The notes under the pieces are model-generated. The model saw only the letters and a list, made by a program, of their open reading frames with translations. It did not search any database and had not been told where the DNA came from. A stretch of 64,000 bases of DNA, from contig NC_059503.1 of NCBI RefSeq assembly GCF_914767665.1, positions 27,404,001 to 27,468,000 of the forward strand, read 5' to 3'. The position numbers and the translations under genes are program-made. This DNA comes from Harmonia axyridis. Lineage: Eukaryota; Arthropoda; Insecta; Coleoptera; Coccinellidae. Positions 1 to 11,285 of this stretch are shown here, one piece after another; position 1 is the first letter of the stretch; the number at the start of each line of letters is the position of its first letter.

Positions 1-2355
1 TAAAGCTACGTTATAACCGCGGCAGACTGTGAGTTTATTATGTTAAGACCTTGAAGAAAATCGTAAAGGATACGTCGAGATAGAATAACAATAGGATTCA
101 GCATACGGCGATATTTTTAGAGTAACTGTCCTCAAACAGCGCTATTTCGATGCTTCAAATACACTACTTACATCATATAAATATATTATTTCGAAATAAT
201 TCGTCTATGGAAGAAATTGAAGGCTGCCGTCTGTCATAGAGTGGATGAAACAAATGACATTGGCAAACTGACGATCTGAAAATCGACAGTTCTGATTGAC
301 AAGTTGCCGATACGTGAGTAGACACCTTAAGAGGGATTACCACCACGTGGTTTTCCGCGTATCAGTCAAACTTTGGTACCCATTCATTTCCCCTCTGGCG
401 CTCCTGCAATGACCAAACTTTGTACAGTGTACGAAGTCGTATATTCACTTAATCTTCTTTATTTTTTCGAAGCAAATAAGTAGAGGGCAGCACCGTACGA
501 CGACTTTCACGAAATTATAATTTTACCTCTTTGTAATGATTTTTGGTAGGTTTTTTGTCATGAATATTTTAAAAAACAAATCAGTGTGTACAAAGTACAT
601 AGGTGTCATTAATTTTTTTTGCGAAAAACGAAAAGTTACAAATTAAACATATTCACTTTCTTCCATGTAGATTATTGTTTGAGGAAGTATGTTAAAACCC
701 CATAAAAATCGGTGATTTGTAAGAGGAAATATCTCTAATTTCGTTTTGAACTGAGCAGTCACGTGGTGTTGTTCCCTCTCAATTCATATACAATAATCAA
801 CTCTCATATTCCGACCACAGATACAATCGACGATTTTATAGCATAAACTATCAGAACCGTTTGCATAAGATGCTATCAAACTACAAACAGTTCGAGGTTG
901 GTCGAAATCTGGCCTGAGCCAGAGGCAAACGCAAACAATGAAAAAGCCGATGTGTGTGTGTGTATCTGAGCCGGAGAACAAAAACTATCGCACTGCCAAG
1001 GTTGCACGCGGTAAAAAGTACAATAAACGAAATGAATTATGGGCTATGTGAGCCATTGCCGCTGATGAAGTTGTAAGCGTGACAGGTTGATTGCGCATTT
1101 TTAATTATTGTTATATCAATCTGAATTGTAGATTTTTTCCACTTATCAATCAAATTAATGATACGAAATTGATGGGTGGGTTCTTTGGGTCTTACGTTGA
1201 TGATGGCTATGCTCTTCCATTACTACTGCAATTTGATCTCGTTTCGTACAGAGTTGGATCGACTTCTGGAAGATATTATCTCTTCTGCATTCATAATTTC
1301 ATCATTCATATCATTCTTTCTTGTATCTCATTATACCTCAAATAGAATAAAATAATGAATCTAATGAGTATCGTTCGGCAGTATTTGAACCAGTGTCATT
1401 GTTTCCAAATTGGTAAGTCTTTGTCGATAAATGTTTTTTCAAAATTATGACAAGCCTTTTTTATCTGATAAACCTTTTTGATATATACTTTTTTCTCTAG
1501 AAATACAATTTCAAATTGTCAAATATTAAAGCTCGCCCTACAATGATGGCACAATGCAGTCCTCATTTTGATCTTTATGTATATTAGATTGCCTTTATCA
1601 AGTAGACTCCTTTGAACTCTTCAATTCAAAGTATTCATATATGGATTTGAGTCTTCATTCACCAGAAGATAAAATTAAATTCTCGAAGATCTTTATTTCA
1701 ATTGCAAGTATGATTTGCATATTCATTTCACGGAAGAGTAATATAGAAGAATAATAACTCTACTTTTCCTTTCAGTTGGCCTAGGGTGTCATCAATAACA
1801 AGTTAGTAAAATGAATGTACAAATTCAGAACATTTTCCGAACTATAAGATACTGATGAGGAAAAATAGATCAGATAGTAAAGATTTAAGCACAACGATCT
1901 CATAATTTTGATATTCATATTAAATTGCCTTCATCAAGTAGACCCTCTTTGAAATTTATAATCCGAATGTTTTTTCCTTTGATTACTCGATTTTTAAACT
2001 GTAAATTTATGGGTCCCTAAATAACACAATATTGGCACTTTGTTCAAGGATATGGAAATTGCCTTTCATCAAATTGGAGAAAATCTCTTGACGATTGAAA
2101 GTTAGTTTGCTGCAGTTACCAGAAAGTCGCATTGGTTAGGCATCAAGACCTCTTGTTAATAAAGCGAAAGAAATATCGTCTACAAGGATGCTGTTTCGTT
2201 TACTACTCGCTCTAATGATGAGAATTGAACGAAAAAATTCTATGTGAGATGACTTCCAAAATATTGGTGATTAGAATAAGAGTTGTATAGAGTTTTCCAA
2301 TAATGAGATTCATTTTGAAATTAGAAAAAAGAGTATATGTTGAGATCAATCAATG
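1..2355. other. Unassigned AT-rich DNA, no gene seen
   Basis: I see no convincing coding region, transposon end or RNA gene here. Short open frames lack codon bias or recognisable domains. A TG dinucleotide run lies near 952-962. A stretch of about 60 bases around 1575-1640 is partly repeated around 1912-1970 (shared core near ATTGCCTTCATCAAGTAGAC). An 18-base E-box-containing motif at 334-351 recurs exactly at 18158-18175. Confidence 0.5.
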
Positions 2356-3257
2356 GAACCTTATATCATAGTAAAGAGGAAGGTATGCAGGGCCTCCGCC
2401 AGACATTTTGGCGCCCGGGCCAAATAAAACTTCGCCGTCCTGCTTTGTTTAATTTCTTCGAATTTCGTTGGAGGAGCCTCTGTAATTCCCCTCGGGTATC
2501 TTTTCAATTTCATATGAAATCGTGTTTTTGAAGGTAAGTCAAATTTATCAAAGGACTTTTGGTCGATTTCATCAAAAAACGTCCAGCATTATTTAAAAGT
2601 TCGACGCTCTATAAGTCTATAGTAAAAAGAAGATGTAGTTCTAAAAGGTGCATTTGAGTACATATTTGTATTTTCATAACAATAGTTGAGAGCGCCTATT
2701 CGATTAAAACAAAATGGCTATTGGTATTTTATTATTTTACTACAAAGGGTGGAATTTTCACTAAGAAAACATATTTGTCTCAAAAATTCATTTCTTGTTT
2801 TATTAACTGACTGCGCCCCTAAAATTTGGCGCCCCGGCAACATGTCCGGTTTGCCGGTACTGGCGGCGACCCTGAAGGTATGCCATTAATGATGAAAAGC
2901 TATGTGAACCAAATGGCCGCCACGGATACGGTTCCATCACCATATCCTTTTCATGAACTTTTCCATGACCATTTCGCACATTTGCTGCTGTATGCCGCCG
3001 ATAAATTTACGAATTCCGTCTCAAAAGTTTTGAATCGATTGTAGAGCCTTGGCATAGACCTCATCTCCCACAGCAGAAATATTATCAGTTGTTCTTGAGA
3101 GAAATTTTTCCACCAGTTTCACCATTGCTGTCCGAGAAGGTGCTTCACGACGAATCAAAAGTGCTTTGGTTTTGAAAACTGTGATTGTAAAATTCTCACC
3201 ATTTTTCTAGCGAATTAAAACAGTTTCAGTGTGTTATTGAAGCGTGTATCATTCCAT
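2356..3257 (-). pseudogene. Relic of a Tc1/mariner-superfamily (DDE) transposase, interrupted
   Basis: Reading the minus strand from an ATG at 3255-3257, the text follows the start of an insect DDE transposase family seen again at 50530-51225: an LQ..IE.V.I..KNGE start, then a RREAPSRT stretch and KLVEKF. It then jumps by internal deletion to the C-terminal part (VYAKALQSIQ, GIRKFIGGIQQQMCEMV, and a RGGHLVHIAFHH end). Several stops are present. The last codons are split by a 487-bp hAT-type MITE at 2388-2874. The protein would have cut and joined transposon ends. It is long dead. The family call rests on the HTH-like start and the RGGHL tail and agrees across several copies in this window. 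Confidence 0.65.
2388..2874. mobile_element. hAT-type MITE, 487 bp, inserted in the transposase relic
   Basis: The ends are inverted copies of CAGGGNCNCCGCCAG (2 mismatches in 15), with GGCGCC-rich subterminal sequence on both sides. A perfect 8-bp target duplication, AAGGTATG, flanks it at 2380-2387 and 2875-2882. Removing the element and one duplication restores the reading of the surrounding transposase relic. TIRs starting CAGGG and an 8-bp duplication are typical of hAT elements. No transposase is encoded, so it is non-autonomous. Confidence 0.8.
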
Positions 3258-3985
3258 TTTTAGTTATGACGTAGTTTTACTCTTCAAATGTCAGAAGATG
3301 ACAGCTCCAAAAGTAACAGCTGCCTAGATAACGAGCTATTCAAAATGAAAGCTATTATGGAAAACCATATACTATTATTGTTTGATCATCTAAAACTACT
3401 CGTACATAACTAACTCTCATATGTCACCTCTCGCTTTGTCTTGACGTGATTAATGTGTCATTATTACTGGGGAAACGAAGTGAACTTGAAAAATTGCGGA
3501 ATACTCTTGAACTCGGTTGAAATTTCATATCTACCAAAAGGACTGTTCCGGTCCTGCTTTTCGATGCAGCTCGGTTGCCCGATCTCCTCCCTAGGGACTT
3601 ATGAATTGCGTAAACCGTGACATAAACATCCCATGCGGCAAATTACCCGTCGGATTCCTATATTTCGACCATAATTAAGAGATGATGATCATTAACCACC
3701 TCTTGTTCGACGTAATTGATACGTGATAGTCTCTGCGAGGCGATCATTACTCAAAAACGGTCTGCAATCAACGGAGTGAAATCACTGTCACTCCCATTTT
3801 CAGTGTTCAAGCGACTAGAAAGATATCCGCTGGTTTTTTCCCCTCAGTAGGACATAATATATATATATAGGTGATAATAATTGCCTATTATGATTATTAC
3901 TATTCAGATATGTCCACCTAAAGTAGGTAATAATAATAAAACGTTTTCCAATGAGGGGTTTCATTTTAATTAAAATAAAAATATA
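3258..3985. other. Unassigned DNA with one copy of a dispersed CAGATCTGTCC-like motif
   Basis: No coding region is recognised. A short TA dinucleotide run lies at 3858-3867, followed by a TAATAATA-rich stretch containing CAGATATGTCC near 3905. This is the first member of a loose motif series that continues at 4487-4870. Confidence 0.45.
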
Positions 3986-3989
3986 TATT

Positions 3990-4463
3990 ATATTTATGAT
4001 GTTATGTTATTAATGATAGAAAACGATATCAACCAAATGGCTGCCACGGCAATCATTGCAGCACCCTATCTTTTTCTTGGAAGGAAAAAGTCTAAAAGTG
4101 TTAAATCACAAGATCTTGGTGGCCAATTGTGATCATTTTTTCGAGAAATAACACGGCCAAGCGACTTTTCCGGCAAAATTGCGATTGTGTAGCGTTTTCT
4201 ACATCGTCCAAATCAATAGATCATAGATCATTTTATAGCCTGATTTCTAAGAACGACGAGTAATCGACAAACCTTCGTTTTCGTCAACACTACGGGCTAC
4301 AGCATCAGTCTTATCAGTTTCGATTTTTCAAATCACTAACTTTGCCCCAAACTCAAATGTCTTCTACAGTTTCACGGTCGAAAACGGGCTCTGCAAAATT
4401 TTTACCATATTTCTGGTGAATTTTTACATATTCAATGCATTGTTGAAGCCTGCATTCTCCCAT
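3990..4463 (-). pseudogene. Second relic of the same DDE transposase family
   Basis: From an ATG at 4461-4463 the minus strand reads LQQCIEYVKI..KYGKNFAEPVF, later AVARSVDENEGLSITRRS, and, after a deletion, GRVISRKNDHNWPPRSCDLT with LDFFL. These are the helix-turn-helix spacer and the block before the last catalytic residue in this insect family. Stops and frameshifts are frequent, and the first two catalytic acidic residues are deleted. It lies about 0.7 kb from the copy at 2356-3257, in the same orientation. Confidence 0.65.
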
Positions 4464-4486
4464 TATAGTGTCTGAGTAGCTGGATG

Positions 4487-4870
4487 GCTGGAATCGATTA
4501 TTATTACTCAGACCTGACTTGTTGGAGTTATAATGAAAATTGGAGGAGGTTATTTATTACTCAAAATTGTAGAATATTTAAAAATAGTGAGGGGCAATTA
4601 TTGTTACTAAAAATAATAACTGGTGATTGTTATCACCCAGATATGTCCTGTTTGAGTGATAAAATTTGGAGGCAGAGGAATTAAAAAAAGTCAGAGGATA
4701 TTTTTATGAACTTTCTTAACAATATAGTGAACGGTAATTTTACAAATCAGATCTGTCCTACCGTTGTCATAATAACAGTTTGAGGAGATTAGTATTACCC
4801 AGATCTGTCCTGCTGAAGTAATTACAATAATTAGAGGTGATTATTATCACTTTGATCTGTCCTGCTCAGG
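4487..4870. repeat. Loose tandem series of CAGATCTGTCCTGCT motifs in TAATAAT-rich DNA
   Basis: Variants of CAGATCTGTCCTGCT occur near 4506, 4635, 4745, 4796 and 4851, with another near 3905. Each is bordered by TTATTATCAC or TAATAATAA-type sequence. The last three are about 50 bp apart. This looks like a decayed minisatellite or the sub-repeats of an old transposon end. No protein is encoded. Confidence 0.5.
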
Positions 4871-4930
4871 TAGGAAGACCCGCGAAATCTATTTCTGATC
4901 ATGTGAGGCAAATTGCTATCGTGTTACGCT

Positions 4931-5856
4931 AAGGGATTCACGGCTTGGCTTGATTTTCAAGCTACTTGGCTTGATTTCAAGTCAAGCTCAAGTCAAGTAG
5001 TAGTTTTTCAATCTCAAGTCAAGTCAAGTATTTATTTATCAAGTACTTGAATCATATCAAGCTACTTGATTTTTAGCAGTTTCATTTGTCACATCAATGT
5101 TGTTGTCACATCAATAAAAATGATGAAATGAGGAGGAACCTTCCTTCTACTTTTATTTATTAAACTTATTGTATAAAAGAACCGAAATCATCAACTTTTT
5201 TAGAATAAAAACATAAATTAAATCAATATAAATTATAACAAATTGAAAAATAATAAAAAATAAGGTGTCTTAATATTGAGAAACCTCCAAGCTTTGTTTG
5301 ATTTCAAAATTTTCTATCCAGGATCAAAGCACATGAGGCATCTTATAGATTTGTCGCCTAACCTATTGCGGGTTTCTGGAACTGTAAGAGTATCTCTGGA
5401 AAATTGTCTTCCAACAGGAGCTGAAGATGCTGGCGTTGATAAAAAAGCCTTGGCCATCTTGGCCAAATTAGGAAAGATATTTCTGAAACTACCAAAATCT
5501 ACCAATAGATTTCATAGAAATGTGAGGAAAGTACTAATAAAGTCACACTGGCGAATGCTTCAGTCTTTCGGCGCTCGGGGAATCTCCTTATTCAGACTTA
5601 GCGCGCACGAGATTGCAGAAATATATGCCGTGCAACGCGTGCATATCAAGCTCAAGTAATATCAAGTAGCTTGATCAAGTCAAGCAATAAATATCTAAAA
5701 TCAAGTCAAGCTCAAGTATGAAATTTTTCACGAGCTCAAGTAATATCAAGTAGATTGATATCAAGTCAAGCATTAAATATCTAAAATCGAGTCAATCTCA
5801 AGTATGTAATTTTTCACGAGCTTGATTTTCAAATCAAGTATCTTGATGAATCCCTA
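4931..5856 (-). mobile_element. hAT transposon, internally deleted, with CAAGTCAAG-rich ends
   Basis: Termini are AAGGGATTCA on the left and the inverted TAGGGATTCA on the right. Both have subterminal arrays of CAAGTCAAGCTCAAGT-like units, which may be transposase-binding sites. An 8-bp target duplication, GTTACGCT, flanks it at 4923-4930 and 5857-5864. Inside, the minus strand keeps the end of a hAT transposase. A second end of the same family is at 26752-27085. Confidence 0.85.
5314..5505 (-). pseudogene. hAT transposase C-terminal dimerisation domain fragment
   Basis: The minus-strand product of 63 residues contains FPNLAKMAKAFLSTPASSAP, an R.FS block and a TVPETRNRLGDKSI block. This matches the hAT family C-terminal dimerisation domain, in which a conserved hydrophobic block, PAS/T, R.FS and RN.L motifs follow one another. 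The family protein is several hundred residues and carries BED zinc-finger and RNase-H-like DDE domains. Those are missing here, so the fragment cannot catalyse transposition. The plus-strand open frame across the same bases is a shadow. Confidence 0.75.
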
Positions 5857-5864
5857 GTTACGCT

Positions 5865-7531
5865 CAGTCTTGAACCACATTTTCCTAGATCGAATAAAAC
5901 GACGGTCATCGGAATATCGAAAGGAGAGAAACCGGCAAATTGGGAGAGATCGAAACGGCCAGATTCCCACAATTCCATCAAAATGATGGATTAATCTATT
6001 CGCTCTCTCGATCCGAGTGACAGATGATCGACAGGAGAAGGTACGCGAGTGTGTTTCACGCCTTCCGATGGTCTAGCACCGTGAGTTATACCGATGCGGG
6101 AAGGTTTCACAAGAACGTGGTTATTATGTTGACTGGAACACGCGGAAATTCGCAATACACACCGGCTTATGTCGCTTCTGATGTCGAAACTAGACATACT
6201 TATCGATCACCCTATACGTACATAGAGCTGCTTCAACAAATGGCCAATTTCAAAATCGGCACGATAGAGAATGAAGGTTATCGCGGGTAGATGAGGTTGA
6301 CGTTAAGATTTTGCTATCGACATTCCGCGATTGATCAAGGAATTCATTTGGGTAGAGATAGTTCGCGAATGTAGGTAAATGATGTCTAAAATAGCGAAAA
6401 CGTGGATTTTAAAGACAGATTTAACGGAAAATTCAATCACTGCATATATGGAATGTTCTCAGACAAATCGGCAGTTGCTCTGTATAAGATCAAAGCCGTT
6501 GATAACCGAATTCGAACAACCAAAGATAATACTTTGATCTCTCATGAGTCAAATTAACTAAAATTTAATGAGTTTTCGGTATGGAAATGGAAAGTTGCCT
6601 AACAAAGGGAATAGATTGGCAGCATCTACAGAAGGCATTGGAGAATAGTGGAGCTAGCAATCAATCTAACCTTAATTAGATTATAAAATGAAGAAAAAGA
6701 AATAAATGTTAAAAAGAAATAGTAATGAAGTGATAATTTCTCGGACAATGATGTGAATTGTTGACTGAGGCGTTAAGGATCTATACTACTATGGTACTAA
6801 TTATTTCTGGCACACTTATTCTTCTGAAAGGAACAGCCTGTTTGGTATTTATGTGCTCTAATAAAACTTGAACTCTCCATATACTTCCAGCAAAAAGTTA
6901 ATTTGTGTTTAATCACCCGGTATAGGTAAAATAGGCAAAATCTGACGGCAATATTGAGTATTACTCATTCAGTACTCTTTTTAAACTTTCGTTGGTTATG
7001 ATGGAGAGATTCTTTTGAAATCGAAAATGCTGGATAAATTTTTTTTTAATTTTTTTGAAATTTTATGAGAACAAGATTTCGAACTGGCATATATTTACTT
7101 TTAACTTCTAGTCTCAAGGGTGTACACTACCTTTTCCACTGGGTTCTTCAATGCATATTCATTTTGATTCTGCACAGAAATCGCTTGATGGATCCTTTCA
7201 ATTTTTGACAGATTCGTTCATATGGCAGTTTAGAATGAACTGATTTTTTCCACAAAAAATGTTTAGTTTACGTTTCATATCACTTTTGAGAATTGAAAAA
7301 TTTTCCAATTGCATCTCTATTATTTCAATAATGAAATTCAACATTTTTTTATTATCACGGCATTACCAATTCTTCTAGAATACCACTCTCAGCCAATTGT
7401 TATTTGTTGCTTTATTATTTGATATTAGTTCTAGTTATTGATATTTTGAAAGTTCAAATGGAAATACACGAGAACTTCTGTTTTGAAAAACTCTAAATAG
7501 GTTGTATGTATTTTTTCATCAGAACATACAA
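5865..7531. other. Unassigned DNA; GC-richer stretch at about 5880-6300
   Basis: About 5880-6300 is richer in CG dinucleotides than its surroundings and contains an 88-codon open frame (6024-6290, plus) with no domain I recognise. It could be a cis-regulatory segment or an old exon, and neither is shown. From 6300 to 7531 I see only AT-rich sequence with poly-T runs. Confidence 0.4.
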
Positions 7532-8158
7532 TGGCGTACAACTTTGCTTCCGCCGTTTTTTTAAAATTCACGGCATTATTGTAAAAAACTGGTTATACTT
7601 TTGAGATTCAAAGTATTGTCCATCGCTGGCCACTACTTTCTCCCTTCTTTCGGGCTTCAACTCACACGGCACCCAATTTCCTTGTTTCTGAATCATTCCC
7701 ATGACTTTCATGCTGATGTTTTGAATGAAATGGCTTTTTGCGTCACTCCCAATGAGTCCCAATTCTTTTTATTTTTGACACTAATCTTGATCAAGTAATA
7801 CCTCCAATTTTGCATCTTCGAAAACCTCTTCTCTTCCACCGCCATGCTGGTCTTCGACGTCAAAACCACCGTTCTTGAAGCCTTGGTCGGCACCTTCTTT
7901 CACTCGGCCTCAGCATAGGTATTTGAGAGCATTTGATGAGCTTCAGCCGCAGATTTCTCCATATTAAAGTAGAAAATTAAAAACTCCCGTAAATTACGAG
8001 AAATTGGCTCGTAAGTTATATGTTTAATCGAGAATAACTTCATGATGCAGACACAAATCGACTAATATTTCGATGGTGTTATGGTAACAAATATTTCAAC
8101 TACCATTTAGGGATACAGCCATCTATTGCAAAACGGTGGAAGCGATGTTGTACACCTA
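7532..8158 (-). mobile_element. Internally deleted mariner (mellifera-like), minus orientation
   Basis: The left end carries GGCGTACAACTTTGCTTCCG and the right end the inverted form ending TTGTACACCT, the TIR shared with copies at 16530, 51450 and 62488. Minus-strand remnants read VMGMIQKQGNWVPCELKPE (recognition region) and KVVASDGQYFES (C-terminus). The central catalytic part is missing, so about half of a 1.25-kb element remains. Mariners usually insert at TA, but the left flank here is mutated. Confidence 0.8.
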
Positions 8159-8510
8159 ATATTTTTTCATCAAAATGTAAAAAATCCAAAAATTCATCAT
8201 TCAAATAATTGAGATACGATTCAAGAATTATTCAGTTTCCAAGGTGATATAAAACAAAAACACTATGATTAATAATAATAATAAGTGAGTTTATTTTAAA
8301 CCGCTAAACGATGGTTTCTCCCAAAAATTGAAAGAGTCGATCGAGTGATTTCCGCACAGAATCAAAATGAATCGGCACTGAAGAACCTTGCGAGAAAGTT
8401 AGAAGAACCTCAACCGCTGTATTCAATATTCGAACCTACCCTGCATATTCGACGTTTTTAGATCTTTTCGCTTGCAAGTTAGTAAGGATAGAATTTTCGA
8501 ATTTGGCTAT
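8159..8510. other. Unassigned DNA with a short AAT microsatellite
   Basis: An (AAT)n run lies near 8270-8283. No coding region or transposon end is recognised in this interval. Confidence 0.45.
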
Positions 8511-8735
8511 ACGCAGCAATATTTTACGTCATAAACGGATTCTCTCTAAAGTAGAAATTTATAAAAAGGTTTCCATAGATGGTGATAAAACACCGCTACA
8601 GATTAAACACCTACAGGATCTTCGTAGGGAACTTCACCAAGACGTTCTTTCTGGGAATCTGATCTAACTATTAAATACAAGAAAGGAATTCCTTCGATAA
8701 CTACGTCGTCATCCTCAGATAAGTAGAAATCAGGC
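8511..8735 (+). pseudogene. Possible LINE ORF1-like C-terminal fragment
   Basis: The plus strand reads IRSNILRHKRI, then VSIDGDKTPLQIKHLQDLRR, and in the next frame LTIKYKKGIPSI before a stop. This resembles the C-terminal region of ORF1-type proteins of some insect non-LTR retrotransposons (DKTP followed by LR.EL and IKY.KGIP). The two halves are in different frames, so it is broken. The family call is from memory of motif style only. Confidence 0.35.
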
Positions 8736-9014
8736 TTTTGAGTGGCTACTTGTTTGTATTACCAGATTTAACCTACAATATATCGATGTGACAGTGTGAC
8801 TCCTGGTCATTTGGTGGCCTTTATTTTTGCTTTTTTTGTCATATCTTAAGGAATCTTAGTATTTTTTTTAATCATGATTACTGTTTCTTATATTGTTTTT
8901 GATGAATTTTTGTATTTTTTTCTTCAATCAATTAAACTTTTTTTTTTCCTAATTTTTCAAGAGTTTTATAGTTTTATACTCAACTCTGTATTTATAGTAA
9001 TAATAATAATATTA
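8736..9014. other. Unassigned T-rich DNA
   Basis: The stretch has runs of T and no coding signal I can support. Confidence 0.4.
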
Positions 9015-9480
9015 TTAACGGACGGAAAGAATCGAATTTGAGAGAGTCAAACCATCATCTTCTCCTAAATATGCTGAGAACAACGTCCAAAACACCCTCT
9101 CTAGGAAGTAATCAACCGCATGTGTGAACGCGCGGTGACGACCGCCGATACATGCCGGAAACGAACCCATCATCTCTAACGGTACGTCACTATTCTCCTC
9201 GTTTTTCCACAGCGCGTCGACGGCGGTCATTCAGCGCTGATGACGGCGCAGAAATCGCGGAAAAATAGCGGAAGAGATCGGACAATACGCCTCGCGAGGA
9301 GCATCATCTCTGTTATCCTCCGAGGGGAGACGGGGGGGTAGAAGTTCACGTCTGCCATATGCCGGAGGAACGGCGGCTCCGGGATTAGCGCATAACTGTG
9401 CGAGGATAAATTGACAAAAATCCGAGCCTAATGGCGGGTCGTTAACGTGCAAGAACCACCTGAATTACGCGACTTATACA
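9015..9480. other. GC/CpG-rich island, function unknown
   Basis: This segment has markedly more C and G and many CG dinucleotides (for example around 9215-9300 and 9340-9400) than the surrounding DNA. Overlapping short minus-strand frames (9015-9230, 9231-9452) show no domain. It does not match any repeat elsewhere in the window. In an AT-rich insect genome such unique GC-rich DNA is often an exon, promoter or enhancer, but I see no splice sites or start that decide it. Confidence 0.4.
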
Positions 9481-9696
9481 GGCTGGAGGTCGTACAATAT
9501 TGTTGGGAAGAGCAACATCTTAACGCCTATTTCTTGATCGGAATTCAATTGCGATTCGTAATTGAGTTATCGCGAAGGTAATTTATCCAGTCCGCAGCAG
9601 AATTGCTCAATCAAAATTTTCTATCAATCCATCCAAATTTTGTCCCCAACATGAACTATCAAATTTGACTTATCTGTTTTGCTCATACAATATTTC

Positions 9697-10110
9697 ATCT
9701 CTCTAATTCTGTGGTTATTCCGTTCATTCTTCCACATCTTGTAGAACAAAATCGTGCGAGAATATATCAGAAACGCACAGTTTTCATGGTTATATTTCAT
9801 TATTATATGTTGGTATTCCGAACTTTCCGCCACGGCTTTATCTGTCAATTCATCAATTTGCCTTGAAGAAATCAGTTCTGCCAACCAACATTTTTCAATG
9901 CAAAAATCAATAAATGATATTTATGGAAATATTTCATTAATTTCAATCAAAATGCAATGAATTAGAGAAAATAATGTATAATACTCGTACAGAAGGCTCA
10001 TTCTACCACTCGTTCATTCCAAAACTCGCCACTTCGTGGCTCGTTTTTGAATTTTGAACTCGTGGAAGAATATCAATGCCTTCTGCACTTGTTTTATAAA
10101 TAACTATTCT
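9697..10110. repeat. Dispersed repeat with foldback end, copy 1
   Basis: This roughly 410-bp segment recurs in inverted orientation at 47447-47858 with very high identity, and in rearranged form at 40612-41090. Its right end (about 9990-10100) is an imperfect hairpin centred on CCACTTCGTGG. The arms on both sides contain CAGAAGGC, CCACTCGT/CCACGAGT and a TTCAAAA-like stretch. The open frames across it are conserved between copies only because the DNA is. It looks like a non-autonomous mobile element of unknown class. Confidence 0.7.
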
Positions 10111-10179
10111 ATAATTTGTTTTATGCCGTTTGTGTTTAACTGAGTTTTTGCCTCCCCCAGCTTCCATGAGGCAGACCCC

Positions 10180-10761
10180 TTTAGGTTCGGACATACAATA
10201 ACACTGGGCAAACAGAACCAAACTGCAGAAATCACGAGAAGAATCCATATGACTTGGGCCGCAGTGGGAAAACTTGGAAATGTTCTGAGAAATCCAGAAA
10301 TCCCTATGAATTTGAAGAGAAAGATGTTCAACACCTGTATACTCCCTGTTCTAAGCTACGGCGTAGAAACGATGACACTCACAGTCCACTCAGCGAATCG
10401 AATGAGAACGACACAGAGAGCTATTGAAAGGGCTATGTTAGGGATATCCTTGAGAGACCATATTCGAAATGAAGAGATCAGGAGAAGAACGAAGGTAGAA
10501 GATGTAATAGGTAGGATAGCGGGAATGAAATGGGACTGCGTGGGACATGTGGCTCGTCAGGAAGATGATCGATGGGCTAAGAGAGTTGTACATTGAAGAC
10601 CACGAGAACATAAGCAAAGTGTAGAAAGACCACCAAAACGCTGGTTAGATGACATTAAATTAAAGGTCGGACGATGTTGGCACCAGTTGGCTCAAGATAG
10701 AGAAAATTGGAAAATTCAAGGGGAGGCCTATGCCAAGGAGTGGATTCAGACAGGCTGTTGA
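10180..10761 (+). pseudogene. RTE-type non-LTR retrotransposon, 3' end of reverse transcriptase ORF
   Basis: The plus-strand frame reads GHTITLGKQNQTAEITRRI, WAAVGKLGNVLR, CILPVLSYGVETMTLT, KWDCVGHVARQEDDRWAKRV, then after an in-frame TGA at 10594-10596 continues with PPKRWLDDIK and NWKIQGEAYAKEWIQTGC to a stop at 10759-10761. This is the C-terminus after the catalytic RT core in RTE elements (thumb, then GHVAR and WIQTGC end). The element is truncated at its 5' side, so the YADD box and endonuclease are absent. The 3' end runs straight into GAAGAAGAAGAAG, a short-repeat tail usual for RTE. Confidence 0.85.
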
Positions 10762-11285
10762 AGAAGAAGAAGAAAATAATTTGTTTATTATTTCACTTGT
10801 GTTATAGAAATACTCAATACAAAAGAATATAATGACAGCGTTCTTGAATGGCACACTATCCTGCAAATCCCTCTGCTCTGAAACGGGATTCAGCTAGAAT
10901 CATATGCTACAAAGTTGATATGGCTAACTTTGTTTCTTTTTGATCATTTATTATTGGCTTCAACTTAAAGGTCTTGCAAGGTGAGGTGGAATCTTGAACA
11001 TTTTCCAGCAAAGCTTTGCTAGGGGACAGTTGATAATACGCGTATCTCAGGAACCAAAAAATAATTGCGATCTGAGCGCAGGTTCCCAACTTTCTGGTTC
11101 CTGTTTTACATGTGTAGTAAAAACCTTCAACTGGATGTTCGATTTCGTCTTCATCTATGTCGTGATGGACTATTCGTGGATATCACCATTCACCATGTTT
11201 AGGTCGCTGTCTAAGTGTCTTTCAGACAGATTTACTTGTAATTGAAATGAAGCTAGTAGCAAACTATCAGAAATGTGACGGTATT
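10762..11285. other. RTE tail, then unassigned DNA
   Basis: The GAA repeat tail of the RTE relic runs to about 10773. Beyond it I find no supported gene. Confidence 0.5.

Noticed and set aside
5276..5659. 127-codon plus-strand frame, the longest in the first 10 kb
   Set aside because: It is antisense to the hAT dimerisation-domain relic and has no family features of its own.
10249..10596. A host gene ending at 10596
   Set aside because: The same frame continues past the TGA for 55 more recognisable RTE codons, so this is a mutated retrotransposon.
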